From Frigidibacter sp. RF13 (GTDB lineage: Bacteria; Pseudomonadota; Alphaproteobacteria; Rhodobacterales; Rhodobacteraceae), in NCBI RefSeq assembly GCF_026626305.1, contig NZ_JAPNUE010000001.1, forward strand, positions 186,001 through 250,000: 64,000 bases of DNA, read 5' to 3'. The position numbers and the translations under genes were made by a program. Each line of letters starts with the position of its first letter. The first letter of the stretch is position 1. Shown one piece after another: positions 40,491 to 49,997 of the stretch. The notes beneath the pieces are model-generated. The model was not told the origin of the DNA. It was given only the letters and a program-made list of their open reading frames with translations, and made no database searches.

Positions 40491-41363
40491 ATGGCCAGGG
40501 TTGCATTCCTCGGGCTCGGGGTCATGGGCTTTCCGATGGCGGGGCATCTTATGGCCAAAGGCCATGAGGTGACGGTCTGGAACCGCACCGGAGCCAAGGC
40601 GGACGCCTGGGTGGCCAAGCATGGTGGCCGGGCGGCACCCACGGCGCGCGCGGCGGCCGAGGGCGCGGAGTTCGTGATGGCCTGCGTCGGCAATGACGAT
40701 GACCTACGCGCGGTCTGCACCGGCGCGGACGGCGCCTTCGCCGGAATGGCGACGGGCGCGATCTTCGTCGATCACACCACCGTATCTGCCGCCGTGACAC
40801 GGGAGCTGGCGGGCACTGCTGCCTCCCATGGCCTCGGCTTCGTCGACGCGCCGGTTTCGGGCGGACAGGCGGGGGCGGAAAACGGTGTCCTTTCCGTGAT
40901 GTGTGGCGGCGACGAGGCCGAATATGCGCGCGCAGAGCCGGTGATTGCCGCCTATGCGAGGATCTGCCGCCGCCTCGGCCCCTCGGGCGCGGGCCAGTTG
41001 GCCAAGATGGTCAACCAGATCTGTATCGCAGGCCTCGTCCAGGGCCTCTCCGAGGGCCTTCACTTCGCCGAAAGGGCCGGGCTCGACATTGAGGAACTGG
41101 TCGAGGTAATCAGTCAGGGCGCAGCAGGCAGCTGGCAGATGGTCAACCGCCACAAGACGATGAAGCAGGGCAAGTTCGACTATGGCTTCGCCGTCGACTG
41201 GATGCGCAAGGACCTCGACATCTGTCTTCGCACAGCCGAAGAGAACGGCGCAAGCCTTCCGGTCACGGCCCTGATCGACCAGTTCTACAAGGATGTGCAG
41301 AAGCTTGGCGGCGGTCGTTGGGACACATCAAGCCTGATCGCGCGGCTTCGCGCGATCGGCTGA
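40491..41363 (+). CDS. NAD(P)-dependent beta-hydroxyacid dehydrogenase (3-hydroxyisobutyrate dehydrogenase family)
   Basis: 290-aa oxidoreductase. The Rossmann motif VAFLGLGVMGFPMAGHL, the substrate motif FVDAPVSGGQAGAENG and the catalytic lysine in GAGQLAKMVNQI define the family, which includes 3-hydroxyisobutyrate, tartronate-semialdehyde and glyoxylate/succinic-semialdehyde reductases. The ATG at 40491, not the longer frame from 40269, is chosen because homology starts there and a purine-rich site (GGGAAGGA) lies about 10 nt upstream. The exact substrate is not assignable. Confidence 0.92.
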   Translation: MARVAFLGLGVMGFPMAGHLMAKGHEVTVWNRTGAKADAWVAKHGGRAAPTARAAAEGAEFVMACVGNDDDLRAVCTGADGAFAGMATGAIFVDHTTVSAAVTRELAGTAASHGLGFVDAPVSGGQAGAENGVLSVMCGGDEAEYARAEPVIAAYARICRRLGPSGAGQLAKMVNQICIAGLVQGLSEGLHFAERAGLDIEELVEVISQGAAGSWQMVNRHKTMKQGKFDYGFAVDWMRKDLDICLRTAEENGASLPVTALIDQFYKDVQKLGGGRWDTSSLIARLRAIG

Positions 41364-41393
41364 CCGGACTCATATTCCGTCGGCCCCACTTCC

Positions 41394-41444
41394 GTTCACA
41401 AATATCCTCGGGAGAGCGCGAGAGGGCAGAAAGCCCGCTCGCTC
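41394..41444 (+). repeat. Convergent-junction stem-loop element, copy C
   Basis: CACAAATATCCTCGGGAG is followed by an imperfect hairpin with CGAG and GGGC segments pairing across an AGAAA loop (41414-41444). It lies between the convergent dehydrogenase and SYLF genes and has the same architecture as the copies at 4316 and 11041. Confidence 0.6.
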
Positions 41445-41450
41445 CGCCAT

Positions 41451-42005
41451 TCAGGGAATGATCCGCGTATATTTGGTGCCCTTGAGGGACACGCCCGCGA
41501 TGATACCCGCCTGTCCGAAGACATAGGCGATGACCGGGGCGGTCGCGGTCGCGGTGCTGAGGCCGGCACTTTTGCCGCCATCGGGGAAAGCATATTGAAC
41601 ATCTGCGCCAGCGGTCCATCCGGGCGATGCACGGAAAGTCGCCAGCGCGTCGGGCGTCATGAACAACAGCACATGCGCATATTGCTGAGCACCGGCCTGC
41701 AGCCCCCAACTCGCCTGCGCGGCCGTGTAGTAATCCACCGTGACATCGTTGATCCTGAGCGCGCCGCGCCCGTAGGCGCCGCCAAAGATGAAGCCTGCTT
41801 CGGTCACGAGCGGCATGTAAAGGATGCCCTGTGCACGGCTCATATTCGCCGCTGCATCAGGGAAATTCGTGCGCATATAGTCGCGCGTCGCATCAACGCG
41901 CGCGTCGATCGTCGCACCGCCCTTGCTGCCCACGCCATTGCCGCAAGAGGCGAGGCCCAGGGCCGCGCCGCCCAGTATGAGTTCGCGTCGAGAAAATTTC
42001 ATCAT
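41451..42005 (-). CDS. SYLF/YSC84-domain lipoprotein
   Basis: About 184-aa exported lipoprotein. A twin-arginine-like start (MMKFSRRELILGGAALG) runs into a lipobox LASC, so the mature protein begins at Cys. The rest is a SYLF (Ysc84) lipid-binding domain: ILYMPLVTEAGFIFGGAYGRGAL, then SWGLQAGAQQYAHVLLFMT. AGGTGG lies 9 nt before the ATG at 42005. In bacteria such proteins (BPSL1445 type) sit on the membrane and may bind phosphoinositide-like lipids; the function is unclear. Confidence 0.88.
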   Translation of the reverse strand: MMKFSRRELILGGAALGLASCGNGVGSKGGATIDARVDATRDYMRTNFPDAAANMSRAQGILYMPLVTEAGFIFGGAYGRGALRINDVTVDYYTAAQASWGLQAGAQQYAHVLLFMTPDALATFRASPGWTAGADVQYAFPDGGKSAGLSTATATAPVIAYVFGQAGIIAGVSLKGTKYTRIIP

Positions 42006-42071
42006 GCTCGTGCCCACCTGTTGTCATTGTCCCGCGCGGGTCCCTTAAGGGCGCTGACGGGATGTGCGAAA

Positions 42072-42100
42072 AGTATAAGCTACCGCAGGCGGCCTGTCAC
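42072..42100 (-). promoter_or_regulatory. Predicted promoter of the SYLF lipoprotein gene
   Basis: On the minus strand, GTGACA (42095-42100) and TATACT (42072-42077) are separated by 17 bp, near-consensus for a sigma-70-type promoter. The leader would be about 60 nt. Confidence 0.6.
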
Positions 42101-42119
42101 CCCGGGCGGGGTACCAAGC

Positions 42120-43109
42120 TCAACGACCGGCCAACATCCGCGCGGCCTCGGGCGCGAAGTAAGTGAGGATGCCGTCACAACCCGCACGGCGGAAAGCGAG
42201 AAGGCTTTCAAGGATCACCTCCTCCTTCACCCAGCCATTCAGGATCGCGCCCTTCAGCATCGCATATTCGCCCGACACCTGATAGGCGAAGGTCGGTGCG
42301 CCGAAGGCGTCCTTCACCTCGCGGCAGATATCGAGATAGGGCATGCCGGGCTTGACCATCACCATGTCCGCGCCTTCATCAAGGTCGCGACCGACAAGGC
42401 GCAGCGCCTCGGCGCGGTTGGCCGGGTCCATCTGATAGGTCTTCTTGTCGCCCTTGAGCGCGCCGGACGCCCCCACCGCATCGCGGAACGGGCCGTAGAA
42501 GGCGGACGCATATTTGGCGGCATAGGAAAGGATCGCCACATCCTTGTGACCCGCCGCCTCCAATGCCATGCGGATCGCCCCGATCCGGCCATCCATCATG
42601 TCGGACGGCCCGAGGATGTCAGCGCCGCTTTCGGCCTGCGCCAGCGCCATGCGCACCAGGGCCTCGACCGTCTCGTCATTCAGGATCACGCCGTCGCGCA
42701 CCAACCCGTCATGGCCGTTGGCGTTATAGGGGTCGAGTGCCACATCCGTCATCACCGCAACTTCGGGCACCGCCGCCTTGATCGCCCGGATCGCCCGGTT
42801 GGTCAGATTGTCCGCGTTCCAGGCCTCGGCACAGGCTTCGGTCTTCAGCGCCGGGTCGGTATAGGGAAAGAGACAGACAGCGGGAATGCCAAGCCGCGCC
42901 GCCTCGGCCGCCGCGTGGACGGCACCGTCAATGGTCAGGCGGCGGACGCCCGGCATCGAAGGCACCTCGACATCGGCACCCGGCACGTCAGTGATGAACA
43001 GGGGCCAGATGAAGTCAGCCACCGACAATCTTGTTTCCGACACGAGTGAGCGCAGGGCACCTGTCAGGCGCAGGCGACGGAAACGATGGGACATCTGAAG
43101 ACCGGTCAC
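42120..43109 (-). CDS. hemB: Delta-aminolevulinic acid dehydratase (porphobilinogen synthase)
   Basis: Condenses two ALA molecules into porphobilinogen for heme, chlorophyll and B12. The protein is 329 aa from a GTG at 43109 that follows AAGGAG by 8 nt; the ATG at 43094 is an alternative. The Schiff-base lysines are in LSYAAKYASAFYGPF and MVKPGMPYLD. The usual zinc-ligand cysteine triad is replaced by an Asp-type segment (DVALDPYNANGHDG), the form reported for rhodobacters and plants that does not use catalytic zinc. It is a single gene, divergent from a small membrane-protein gene. Confidence 0.96.
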   Translation of the reverse strand: MTGLQMSHRFRRLRLTGALRSLVSETRLSVADFIWPLFITDVPGADVEVPSMPGVRRLTIDGAVHAAAEAARLGIPAVCLFPYTDPALKTEACAEAWNADNLTNRAIRAIKAAVPEVAVMTDVALDPYNANGHDGLVRDGVILNDETVEALVRMALAQAESGADILGPSDMMDGRIGAIRMALEAAGHKDVAILSYAAKYASAFYGPFRDAVGASGALKGDKKTYQMDPANRAEALRLVGRDLDEGADMVMVKPGMPYLDICREVKDAFGAPTFAYQVSGEYAMLKGAILNGWVKEEVILESLLAFRRAGCDGILTYFAPEAARMLAGR

Positions 43110-43251
43110 GGGCGACACTCCTTCACTCAGGGCTGCAGCTTTCCCCTTCCGCTGCCACGCTTTTTCCGCGATCACAAGGGTGGAAACCGTCGGAGGGCGC
43201 GGTTAGCATCCCGCCAACGGGCGCCGCCCGGTCCTTCGAGGGGAGATTCGC

Positions 43252-43776
43252 TTGAAACTGACGCAGCTTCTGCTCGATCTCATCGACCTGCGCTCGTTCT
43301 CCAATCTCTGGTACTGGATCGCCCTCGCCGTCACCTGGTCCACCGCCTCGCACTGGGTGCTTGGTATTCCGTTCGACATGGTGATCCGCGCGCGGCGGCA
43401 GGGTGGCGCGGCGATGGACGACCTGGTGGCACTCGCCCGGATCAACATCAACCGTATCCAGTTCATTGTTCGCGAGGCCGGGACCGTGCTCTCGGCCCTC
43501 GCGGCCTGCATCCATACGACCCTCGCGCTTCTCGGCTTCTGGTATGGGGTGGAATTCTGCCAGGCGGTGTTCCTTCTGCTGTTCCCGGTTACCATCGTTG
43601 GTATCTTCACCGCGCGCACCGCGCGGCGCATCCGTGACGAGGGGGGCGATGGAGAGCAACTGTGCCACAGGCTGCACTGGCACCGGATTCTCGTCCAGGC
43701 CATCGGCGTTCTGGCGATTACCATCACCGCGGCCTGGGGGATGCTGGTCAATTTCAACGTCTCTCCGCTTGGCTGA
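43252..43776 (+). CDS. Conserved Rhodobacteraceae inner-membrane protein
   Basis: 174-aa protein with about three to four hydrophobic spans and the motif RSFSNLWYWIALAVTWSTASHWVLGIPFDMVIRARR. It starts with TTG at 43252, supported by GAGGGGAG 6 nt upstream. I recall homologues carrying the database name 'component of SufBCD complex', but nothing in this sequence supports a role in Fe-S assembly. Function unknown. It lies 54 bp ahead of mfd on the same strand. Confidence 0.75.
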   Translation: MKLTQLLLDLIDLRSFSNLWYWIALAVTWSTASHWVLGIPFDMVIRARRQGGAAMDDLVALARININRIQFIVREAGTVLSALAACIHTTLALLGFWYGVEFCQAVFLLLFPVTIVGIFTARTARRIRDEGGDGEQLCHRLHWHRILVQAIGVLAITITAAWGMLVNFNVSPLG

Positions 43777-43830
43777 GAGGAACCAGCCGCTACGGCTTGA
43801 CACGACCGCCGGGGCGGATAGGTCAGGCGC

Positions 43831-46800
43831 ATGACGACCCCCGGCCAGATCACCCTTTCCGGCGCGCCCGAAGGTTTCGACGCCCGCCTTCTCGCCCGCG
43901 AGCTCGAGCGCGGCGCGACGGTCCTTTTCGTTGCCCGCGACGACAAGAGGATGGAGGCGATGCGGGCAGCCCTTGCCTTCTTCGCGCCTGCTGCCCCCGT
44001 CCTGACCTTCCCGGCCTGGGACTGCCTGCCCTATGACCGCGTTTCGCCCAATGCCGACATAGCCGCGGCCCGGATGGCGGCGCTCGCGACGCTCGCGCGC
44101 GGGCTAGCCGCACCGGTCGTGCTGCTGACCACGCTCAATGCCGCGACCCAGCGCCTGCCGGCGCGCGCGGTCGTGCGCGAGGCCGCTTTCGCGGCGAAGG
44201 TCGGCAGCAGGATCGACGAGGCGGGCCTGCGCGCCTATCTCGTCCGTATGGGCTTCTCGCCAACCTCGACCGTGTCGGAGCCCGGCGATTATGCCGTGCG
44301 CGGCGGCATCATCGACATCTATCCGCCGGGGCAGGGCGGGCCGGTGCGGCTCGACCTTTTCGGCGACGTGCTTGACGGCGCGCGCCGGTTCGACGCGGCG
44401 AGCCAACGCACCATCGAAAAGCTGGACCGGATCGAACTGGCGCCGGTTTCCGAAGTGATCCTCGACGAGGCGGCGATCACCCGTTTCCGCCAGAATTACC
44501 GGATCGAGTTTGGCGCGGCGGGCACTGACGATCCCTTGTACGAGGCGGTAAGCGCGGGGCGCAAGCACGCGGGGATGGAACATTGGTTGCCCTATTTCCA
44601 TGAGGAGTTGGAGACGCTCTTCGACTACCTCCCCGGCGCGTCGGTCATGCTCGACGATCAGCTGACGCCAGCGCGGCTTTCCCGCTGGGAGGGGATCGAG
44701 GACCAGTATGACAGCCGCGCCGAGGCGCTGAAGCGTAAAGACCGGGTCGATACGATCTACAAGCCCTGTCCGCCGCATCTTCTCTATCTGGATGACAAGG
44801 GCTGGAGCGACGCCATCGCCGGCCTCCGCACCATCCAGCTCGTCGCGCTGCCGCAACCGACCGGCCCGGGCTTTCTGGACGCGGGCGGGCGTATCGGCCG
44901 CAATTTCGCACCCGAACGGCAGCTGGAAAATGTCAGCCTTTTCGGTGCCTTGTCGGATCATCTGAAAGCGCGGCTGAAGGAGGGACAGGTTGTCGTTGCC
45001 TCTTACTCCGAAGGGGCGCGCGAGCGGCTGAAGGGCCTTTTGGAGGACGAGGGCGTCAAGGGCGCGCATCTTGTTCGTGACATCCGCGAGGTGCCCGATG
45101 GCAAGGGCGCGCTGCATCTGGCCGTCTGGGCACTGGAACACGGGTTCGAGGCCTCTGGCCTGACCGTGATCTCGGAACAGGACGTGCTGGGCGACCGACT
45201 GATCCGGGGCGCGAAGAAACGACGGCGGGCCGAGAACTTCCTGACCGAGGCGCAATCTTTGTCGCCCGGCGATCTGGTCGTCCATGTCGAACATGGCGTC
45301 GGCCGCTACAAGGGTCTTGAAACCATCACGGCACTTGGCGCGCCGCATGAATGCGTGCATCTGGAGTATGCCGAGGGCGCGCGGCTTTACCTGCCGGTCG
45401 AGAATATCGAGCTTCTGAGCCGCTATGGCCATGAGGAGGGGCTGCTCGACAAGCTTGGCGGCGGGGCATGGCAGGCCAAGAAGGCCAAGCTCAAGGAACG
45501 AATCCGACAGATCGCCGAACGGCTGATGCGGGTGGCGGCCGAACGCGCGCTGCGCCAGGCGCCGATCCTTGAGGCGCCGCACCATGAATGGGACACGTTC
45601 GCCGCGCGCTTCCCATATCAGGAAACCGACGATCAGCTGGCCGCAATTGGTGATGTGATCGCCGATCTGGAGGCCGGGTCGCCGATGGACCGGCTGATTG
45701 TCGGCGACGTGGGCTTCGGCAAGACCGAGGTGGCTATGCGCGCGGCATTCGTCGCCGCCATGTCCGGGGTGCAGGTTGCGGTCATCGCGCCGACGACGCT
45801 GCTCGCCCGCCAGCATTTCAAGACTTTCGCCGAACGGTTCCGGGGGACGGCGATCACGGTCCGCCCACTGTCGCGCTTTGTCTCTGCGCGCGACGCCGCC
45901 CTGACGCGTGACGGGCTTGCCGATGGCACGGTCGATATAGTGATCGGCACCCATGCGGTCCTGGCCAAGGCGGTGAAGTTCCGCAACCTCGGGCTTCTGG
46001 TGATCGACGAGGAACAGCATTTCGGCGTGCAGCACAAGGAACGGCTGAAGGAGATGCGGTCGGAGATCCACGTCCTGACCCTGACCGCGACGCCCATTCC
46101 GCGCACGCTGCAACTGTCGCTGACCGGCGTGCGGGATCTGTCGATCATCGGCACACCGCCCGTCGACCGGCTGGCGATCCGCACCTATGTCAGCGAGTTC
46201 GACGCGGTGACGATCCGCGAGGCGCTTTTGCGCGAACGCTATCGCGGCGGGCAGTCCTTTTATGTGGTGCCGCGCATCGCCGACCTGCCCGCGATCGAGG
46301 ACTTCCTGAAGAACCATGTGCCGGAAGTCAGCTATATCGTCGCCCACGGCCAGCTGGCGGCGGGCGACCTCGATGAGCGGATGAACGAGTTCTACGACGG
46401 CAAATATGACGTGCTGCTGGCCACGACCATCGTGGAAAGTGGCCTCGACATTCCCACCGCGAACACGATGATCGTCCATCGTGCCGACATGTTCGGCCTT
46501 TCCCAGCTGTATCAGATCAGGGGACGGGTCGGGCGTGCCAAGACTCGCGCCTATGCCTATCTGACCACCAAGCCCCGCGCGCCGCTGACGCCTGCGGCGC
46601 AGAAACGGCTCCGGCTGCTCGGGTCGCTCGACAGTCTCGGCGCGGGCTTTTCGCTGGCAAGCCAGGACCTTGACCTGCGTGGCGCGGGGAACCTTCTGGG
46701 TGAGGAGCAGTCCGGCCATATCCGCGAGGTCGGATACGAGCTTTACCAGGCGATGCTGGAAGAGACGATTGCGAAGCTGAAGTCGGGCGAGTTGCAGGGG

Positions 46801-47283
46801 GCGGATGCCGACGACGGGCAATGGGCGCCGCAGATCAATCTTGGCGTGCCGGTGTTGATCCCCGAGGATTATGTGCCCGACCTCGACGTACGGCTCGGCC
46901 TCTACCGGCGCCTGTCGCATCTGACCACGAAGGCAGAGCTTGAGGGCTTCGCCGCGGAACTGATCGACCGGTTCGGCGCGCTGCCGCGCGAGGTGAACAC
47001 GCTTCTTCTGGTCGTGCGGATCAAGGGCACCTGCAAGCGGGCGGGCATAGCGAAGCTCGACGCCGGGCCCAAGGGGATTACCGTGCAATTCCACAATGAC
47101 AAGTTTGCCAATCCGGCGGGGTTGGTCGAGTTCTTGCAAGCTCAGGGCGGGGCGGCGCGGGTCAAGGACAACAAGATTGTTGTCGCTGGCGATTTCCCGC
47201 GTGAGGGCGAGCGGATCAAGGCCGCCTTCGGCGTGGCGCGCGATCTGGCAGAGAAGGTGGCCGCGGCGAAAAAAGCGGGCTGA
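43831..47283 (+). CDS. mfd: Transcription-repair coupling factor Mfd
   Basis: 1150-aa translocase that removes stalled RNA polymerase and recruits UvrA. The N-terminal UvrB-like domain is followed by the RNA-polymerase-interaction domain (LSPGDLVVHVEHGVGRYKGLETI). The RecG-like motor has Walker A VGDVGFGKTEVAMRAAF, DEEQHFGVQHKERLK, LTATPIPRTLQLSL, the translocation motif ESGLDIPTANTMI and QIRGRVGR. The C-terminal TRCF domain ends near 47283. The length is typical. Confidence 0.98.
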   Translation: MTTPGQITLSGAPEGFDARLLARELERGATVLFVARDDKRMEAMRAALAFFAPAAPVLTFPAWDCLPYDRVSPNADIAAARMAALATLARGLAAPVVLLTTLNAATQRLPARAVVREAAFAAKVGSRIDEAGLRAYLVRMGFSPTSTVSEPGDYAVRGGIIDIYPPGQGGPVRLDLFGDVLDGARRFDAASQRTIEKLDRIELAPVSEVILDEAAITRFRQNYRIEFGAAGTDDPLYEAVSAGRKHAGMEHWLPYFHEELETLFDYLPGASVMLDDQLTPARLSRWEGIEDQYDSRAEALKRKDRVDTIYKPCPPHLLYLDDKGWSDAIAGLRTIQLVALPQPTGPGFLDAGGRIGRNFAPERQLENVSLFGALSDHLKARLKEGQVVVASYSEGARERLKGLLEDEGVKGAHLVRDIREVPDGKGALHLAVWALEHGFEASGLTVISEQDVLGDRLIRGAKKRRRAENFLTEAQSLSPGDLVVHVEHGVGRYKGLETITALGAPHECVHLEYAEGARLYLPVENIELLSRYGHEEGLLDKLGGGAWQAKKAKLKERIRQIAERLMRVAAERALRQAPILEAPHHEWDTFAARFPYQETDDQLAAIGDVIADLEAGSPMDRLIVGDVGFGKTEVAMRAAFVAAMSGVQVAVIAPTTLLARQHFKTFAERFRGTAITVRPLSRFVSARDAALTRDGLADGTVDIVIGTHAVLAKAVKFRNLGLLVIDEEQHFGVQHKERLKEMRSEIHVLTLTATPIPRTLQLSLTGVRDLSIIGTPPVDRLAIRTYVSEFDAVTIREALLRERYRGGQSFYVVPRIADLPAIEDFLKNHVPEVSYIVAHGQLAAGDLDERMNEFYDGKYDVLLATTIVESGLDIPTANTMIVHRADMFGLSQLYQIRGRVGRAKTRAYAYLTTKPRAPLTPAAQKRLRLLGSLDSLGAGFSLASQDLDLRGAGNLLGEEQSGHIREVGYELYQAMLEETIAKLKSGELQGADADDGQWAPQINLGVPVLIPEDYVPDLDVRLGLYRRLSHLTTKAELEGFAAELIDRFGALPREVNTLLLVVRIKGTCKRAGIAKLDAGPKGITVQFHNDKFANPAGLVEFLQAQGGAARVKDNKIVVAGDFPREGERIKAAFGVARDLAEKVAAAKKAG

Positions 47284-47290
47284 GACTCAG

Positions 47291-48583
47291 CTACTGGGCC
47301 GCCAGCGACGACTTCGCCGTTTCGGCCTCATCAGGCTGGTCCTTGCCGTCGAGCCGGTCGGCATCGCGCAGTTCGGGGAACCACTTCGCCCAAAGGCCGG
47401 TGACGACGAGCGTGCCGACCCCGCCGAAGATCGCCGCGCCCACCGGGCCGAGAAGACGGGCAGCGACGCCGCTTTCGAACTCGCCAAGCTCGTTCGAGGC
47501 CGAGATGAAAAGGCCCGAGACGGCAGAGACCCGGCCGCGCATATGGTCGGGCGTCACGATCTGCACCAATGTCTGACGGACATAGACAGAGATCATATCG
47601 GCGGCGCCGAGGATCGCGAGCGCGGCGACCGACAGGACCATCGACCGCGAGACAGCAAAGACCAGGGTCGCCACGCCGAAGAGGGCTACGGCCCACAGCA
47701 TCCTGCGCCCAGCGTGGCGTACCATCGGCCGCCGCACCAGCAGGTAGGCGGCAAGTGCCGCCCCTAGGGCTGGGCCGGAGCGGAGAAGGCCGAAACCTTC
47801 CGGACCGACATGAAGCACGTCGGCGGCAAAGGCGGGCAGAAGCGCAATGACGCTGCCCAAGAGCACGGCGAAGAGGTCAAGCGACATGGCGCCGAGGATG
47901 ATCTTGTTGGTCCAGACATAGATGAGCCCCTCGCGGATTTGGCGCATAGCGCTGCCCGCCTGCCGAACCGGCGTGGTCGAGATGCGGATCGCGAGGCAGA
48001 TGACGATTCCGGTCATGTAAAGGCAGGCGACGATGCCGTAGGCAAGGCTGGGCGAGGCACTGGCGATGATCAACCCGCCAATCCATGGGCCGAGGATCAC
48101 CGCGAACTGCCAAGCGAGCGAGCTGATCGAGATCGCACGCGGCATCTCCTCGCGCGGTACCAGCATTGGTTTCATTGCCGTCGAAGCCGGTTGCAAGAAG
48201 GCGCGCGCGGCACCGAACAGCGCGATACTGGCGAAGATCGGCAGGAAGGTTTCGTCGCCGCGGAGCGCGAAGAGGCCAAGTAGGATCGCAGTCAGCGTTT
48301 CGATCCCGAGCGCGCCGAGCACGATTGCCCGGCGGCTCATCCGGTCGGCGAGCGATCCGCCGATGAGTGCCAGACAGAAAAGTGGCAGAAATTGCGCGAG
48401 CCCCGCCATGCCGACGAGAAAGGCGCTTTCCTTCACGCCCATCGTGCGGCGCGCGATATCGTAGATCTGCCAGGCGATGGTCACCGCCTGGATCTGACCA
48501 CCGATGTTGACGAAGATCATCGCGGTAAAGAAGCGCGCGAAATCGGGGTGGCGGGCGAGGAATCGAAGCGGGCTCGATGACAT
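47291..48583 (-). CDS. MFS exporter (EntS-like, MFS_3 family)
   Basis: 430-aa transporter with about 12 membrane spans. Family features are the N-terminal RFFTAMIFVNIGGQIQAVTIAWQIYDIAR, the loop GGSLADRMSRR and TPDHMRGRVSAVSGLFISASNELGEFESG, typical of the enterobactin-exporter (EntS)/MFS_3 group. The start at 48583 (MSSSPLRFLARHPDF) matches the family; a longer frame to 48664 adds non-homologous residues. The cargo is unknown. It is convergent with mfd, with a gap of 7 bp. Confidence 0.88.
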   Translation of the reverse strand: MSSSPLRFLARHPDFARFFTAMIFVNIGGQIQAVTIAWQIYDIARRTMGVKESAFLVGMAGLAQFLPLFCLALIGGSLADRMSRRAIVLGALGIETLTAILLGLFALRGDETFLPIFASIALFGAARAFLQPASTAMKPMLVPREEMPRAISISSLAWQFAVILGPWIGGLIIASASPSLAYGIVACLYMTGIVICLAIRISTTPVRQAGSAMRQIREGLIYVWTNKIILGAMSLDLFAVLLGSVIALLPAFAADVLHVGPEGFGLLRSGPALGAALAAYLLVRRPMVRHAGRRMLWAVALFGVATLVFAVSRSMVLSVAALAILGAADMISVYVRQTLVQIVTPDHMRGRVSAVSGLFISASNELGEFESGVAARLLGPVGAAIFGGVGTLVVTGLWAKWFPELRDADRLDGKDQPDEAETAKSSLAAQ

Positions 48584-48673
48584 GATGAGGCTTTCCAAGT
48601 GCGCGGCACTCTGGCGCTGGCCCGCGCCGGGCGCAAGGGTCCGGGCGCGGTATTTTGCCGGCAACTAGACGTA

Positions 48674-49744
48674 TCAGCCCTCTTCCTCTTCCTCCGGAAC
48701 GATCATCACCAGTTCGCCCGCCGCCTCAAGGTCGCGGATCGCGATGACGACGGCGGTCTGCGCGACCTCGACATCCTTTTCCTTCAGGCGGCCGATTGCG
48801 GCCATCTCTTCGCGCAGGCTCCCGGCCATCCGCTGCGACATGTTCGCCAGAAGGAATTCGGCCGCATCTGCCGCCTCACCTTTGGCGCCTGCCAGCGCCT
48901 TGATCAGCACGTCCTGCTCGACCACCTTGATGATCTTGGGCACATCGCGGGTCAGGAGGCGCGCGGGGATATGGGCGAAGGTGAAGATGGTCTTGCGGAC
49001 CTCCGCCGCAAGCACGCTGTCCTCTTCCTCCAATGCTTTCAGCACATCCTCACGCGTCGCTGCAGGCGAGACATTTAGGATCGCCCCCACCCGGTCCGCC
49101 GGGCTTTTTTCGAAAGCCGGGGTCTTGACCACCTCGATCTGGCCAAGAATGGCATGGCCGATGCGCTTGACCGTCTCGGGCTCGACATCGGCGGTCTTTG
49201 ACATGGAAAAGGCGATCCGCCGCGCCCGGTCGCCGGGCAGAAGACCAAGGAGTTCGGCCGCGCGGGGTACGGCAATCTTCGACAGGATCACCGCGGCCAC
49301 TTCGGTGCTTTCCTCTGTGATGATCGGCAAGAGCCGCTCGACCTCGACGCCCCTGATCTTTTCCCAGGGGTCGAGCTTCGACGCACCGCCCGCGAGCCGC
49401 CTGAGGCGACCCGCCGCCGCGTCGGAGATATGGCCGTCGAGCACCTTCAGTGCGCCATCAAGGCCGCCGGGGAAGGACAGTCCCATCCGTTCAAGCGTAT
49501 CGCAAAACTCCTCGACCACGGCGGCAAGCGTGTCGCGGTCGATGGCGCGCATCGCCGCCATCTGTTCGGTCAGCGCCGCCTGCTGATCCTCGGGCAGGGC
49601 AGCGAGCGGTACGCTTGCCCCCTGCGCGATCAGAAGCCGCACGATTACAGCCGCCTTCTGGCGACCGGTCAGAGCATGGGCGGGCTGAAAAACCGCCGTG
49701 TCCGGTGGCGTGGCTGGGCGCGAAAGCGGGGCGACGGCGGGCAT
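48674..49744 (-). CDS. fliG: Flagellar motor switch protein FliG
   Basis: 356-aa FliG-like protein. The N domain starts ALTGRQKAAVIVRLLIAQG. The middle domain has SKLDPWEKIRGVEVERLLPIITEE, and the C domain has IFTFAHIPARLLTRDVPKIIKVVEQDVL, the motor face. The conserved EHPQ motif of FliG-M, which contacts FliM, is altered (EESTEVAAVIL). The gene stands alone; no other flagellar gene is in the window, so either the locus is split or this paralogue has a different role. AGAGG lies 7-8 nt before the ATG at 49744. Confidence 0.85.
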   Translation of the reverse strand: MPAVAPLSRPATPPDTAVFQPAHALTGRQKAAVIVRLLIAQGASVPLAALPEDQQAALTEQMAAMRAIDRDTLAAVVEEFCDTLERMGLSFPGGLDGALKVLDGHISDAAAGRLRRLAGGASKLDPWEKIRGVEVERLLPIITEESTEVAAVILSKIAVPRAAELLGLLPGDRARRIAFSMSKTADVEPETVKRIGHAILGQIEVVKTPAFEKSPADRVGAILNVSPAATREDVLKALEEEDSVLAAEVRKTIFTFAHIPARLLTRDVPKIIKVVEQDVLIKALAGAKGEAADAAEFLLANMSQRMAGSLREEMAAIGRLKEKDVEVAQTAVVIAIRDLEAAGELVMIVPEEEEEG

Positions 49745-49821
49745 GGCGGCCTCTGGCACAGGAAATATGCCCCAGCCTCGCAAGTCAGGGTAAAGCCCGG
49801 GTTAAGCGCCGCCCGAGATCC

Positions 49822-49986
49822 TCAGCTGTCGAGCACGACGCAGCGCGCTTCCTTGGCGTCCCAGACCTGGCCTTCGGCGCAGCTGATTTCGGCCGATTGC
49901 TGGCGGGCATGGGTGCAACCTTCGGCCATCGCCAAGGCCGGGCCGAGCCCGCCCAGAAAGGCCGTCACAAGGGCAATGATACGCAT
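49822..49986 (-). CDS. 54-aa exported Cys-rich small protein
   Basis: MRIIALVTAFLGGLGPALA is a signal peptide. The mature part (about 35 aa) has three cysteines and ends SCAEGQVWDAKEARCVVLDS. The start has an excellent GGGAGG site 5-6 nt upstream. It begins 11 bp after the stop of the TPR protein, so the two are co-transcribed. The C-x5-WD-x-K-x3-CV motif also occurs in that TPR protein (CKKTEIWDEKTQKCV). Periplasmic location is inferred; function unknown. Confidence 0.75.
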   Translation of the reverse strand: MRIIALVTAFLGGLGPALAMAEGCTHARQQSAEISCAEGQVWDAKEARCVVLDS

Positions 49987-49997
49987 TCTTGCCTCCC

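Noticed and set aside
44104..47139. Minus-strand frame of about 1000 codons opposite mfd
   Set aside because: Codon-bias shadow of a high-GC gene; mfd is certain on the plus strand.
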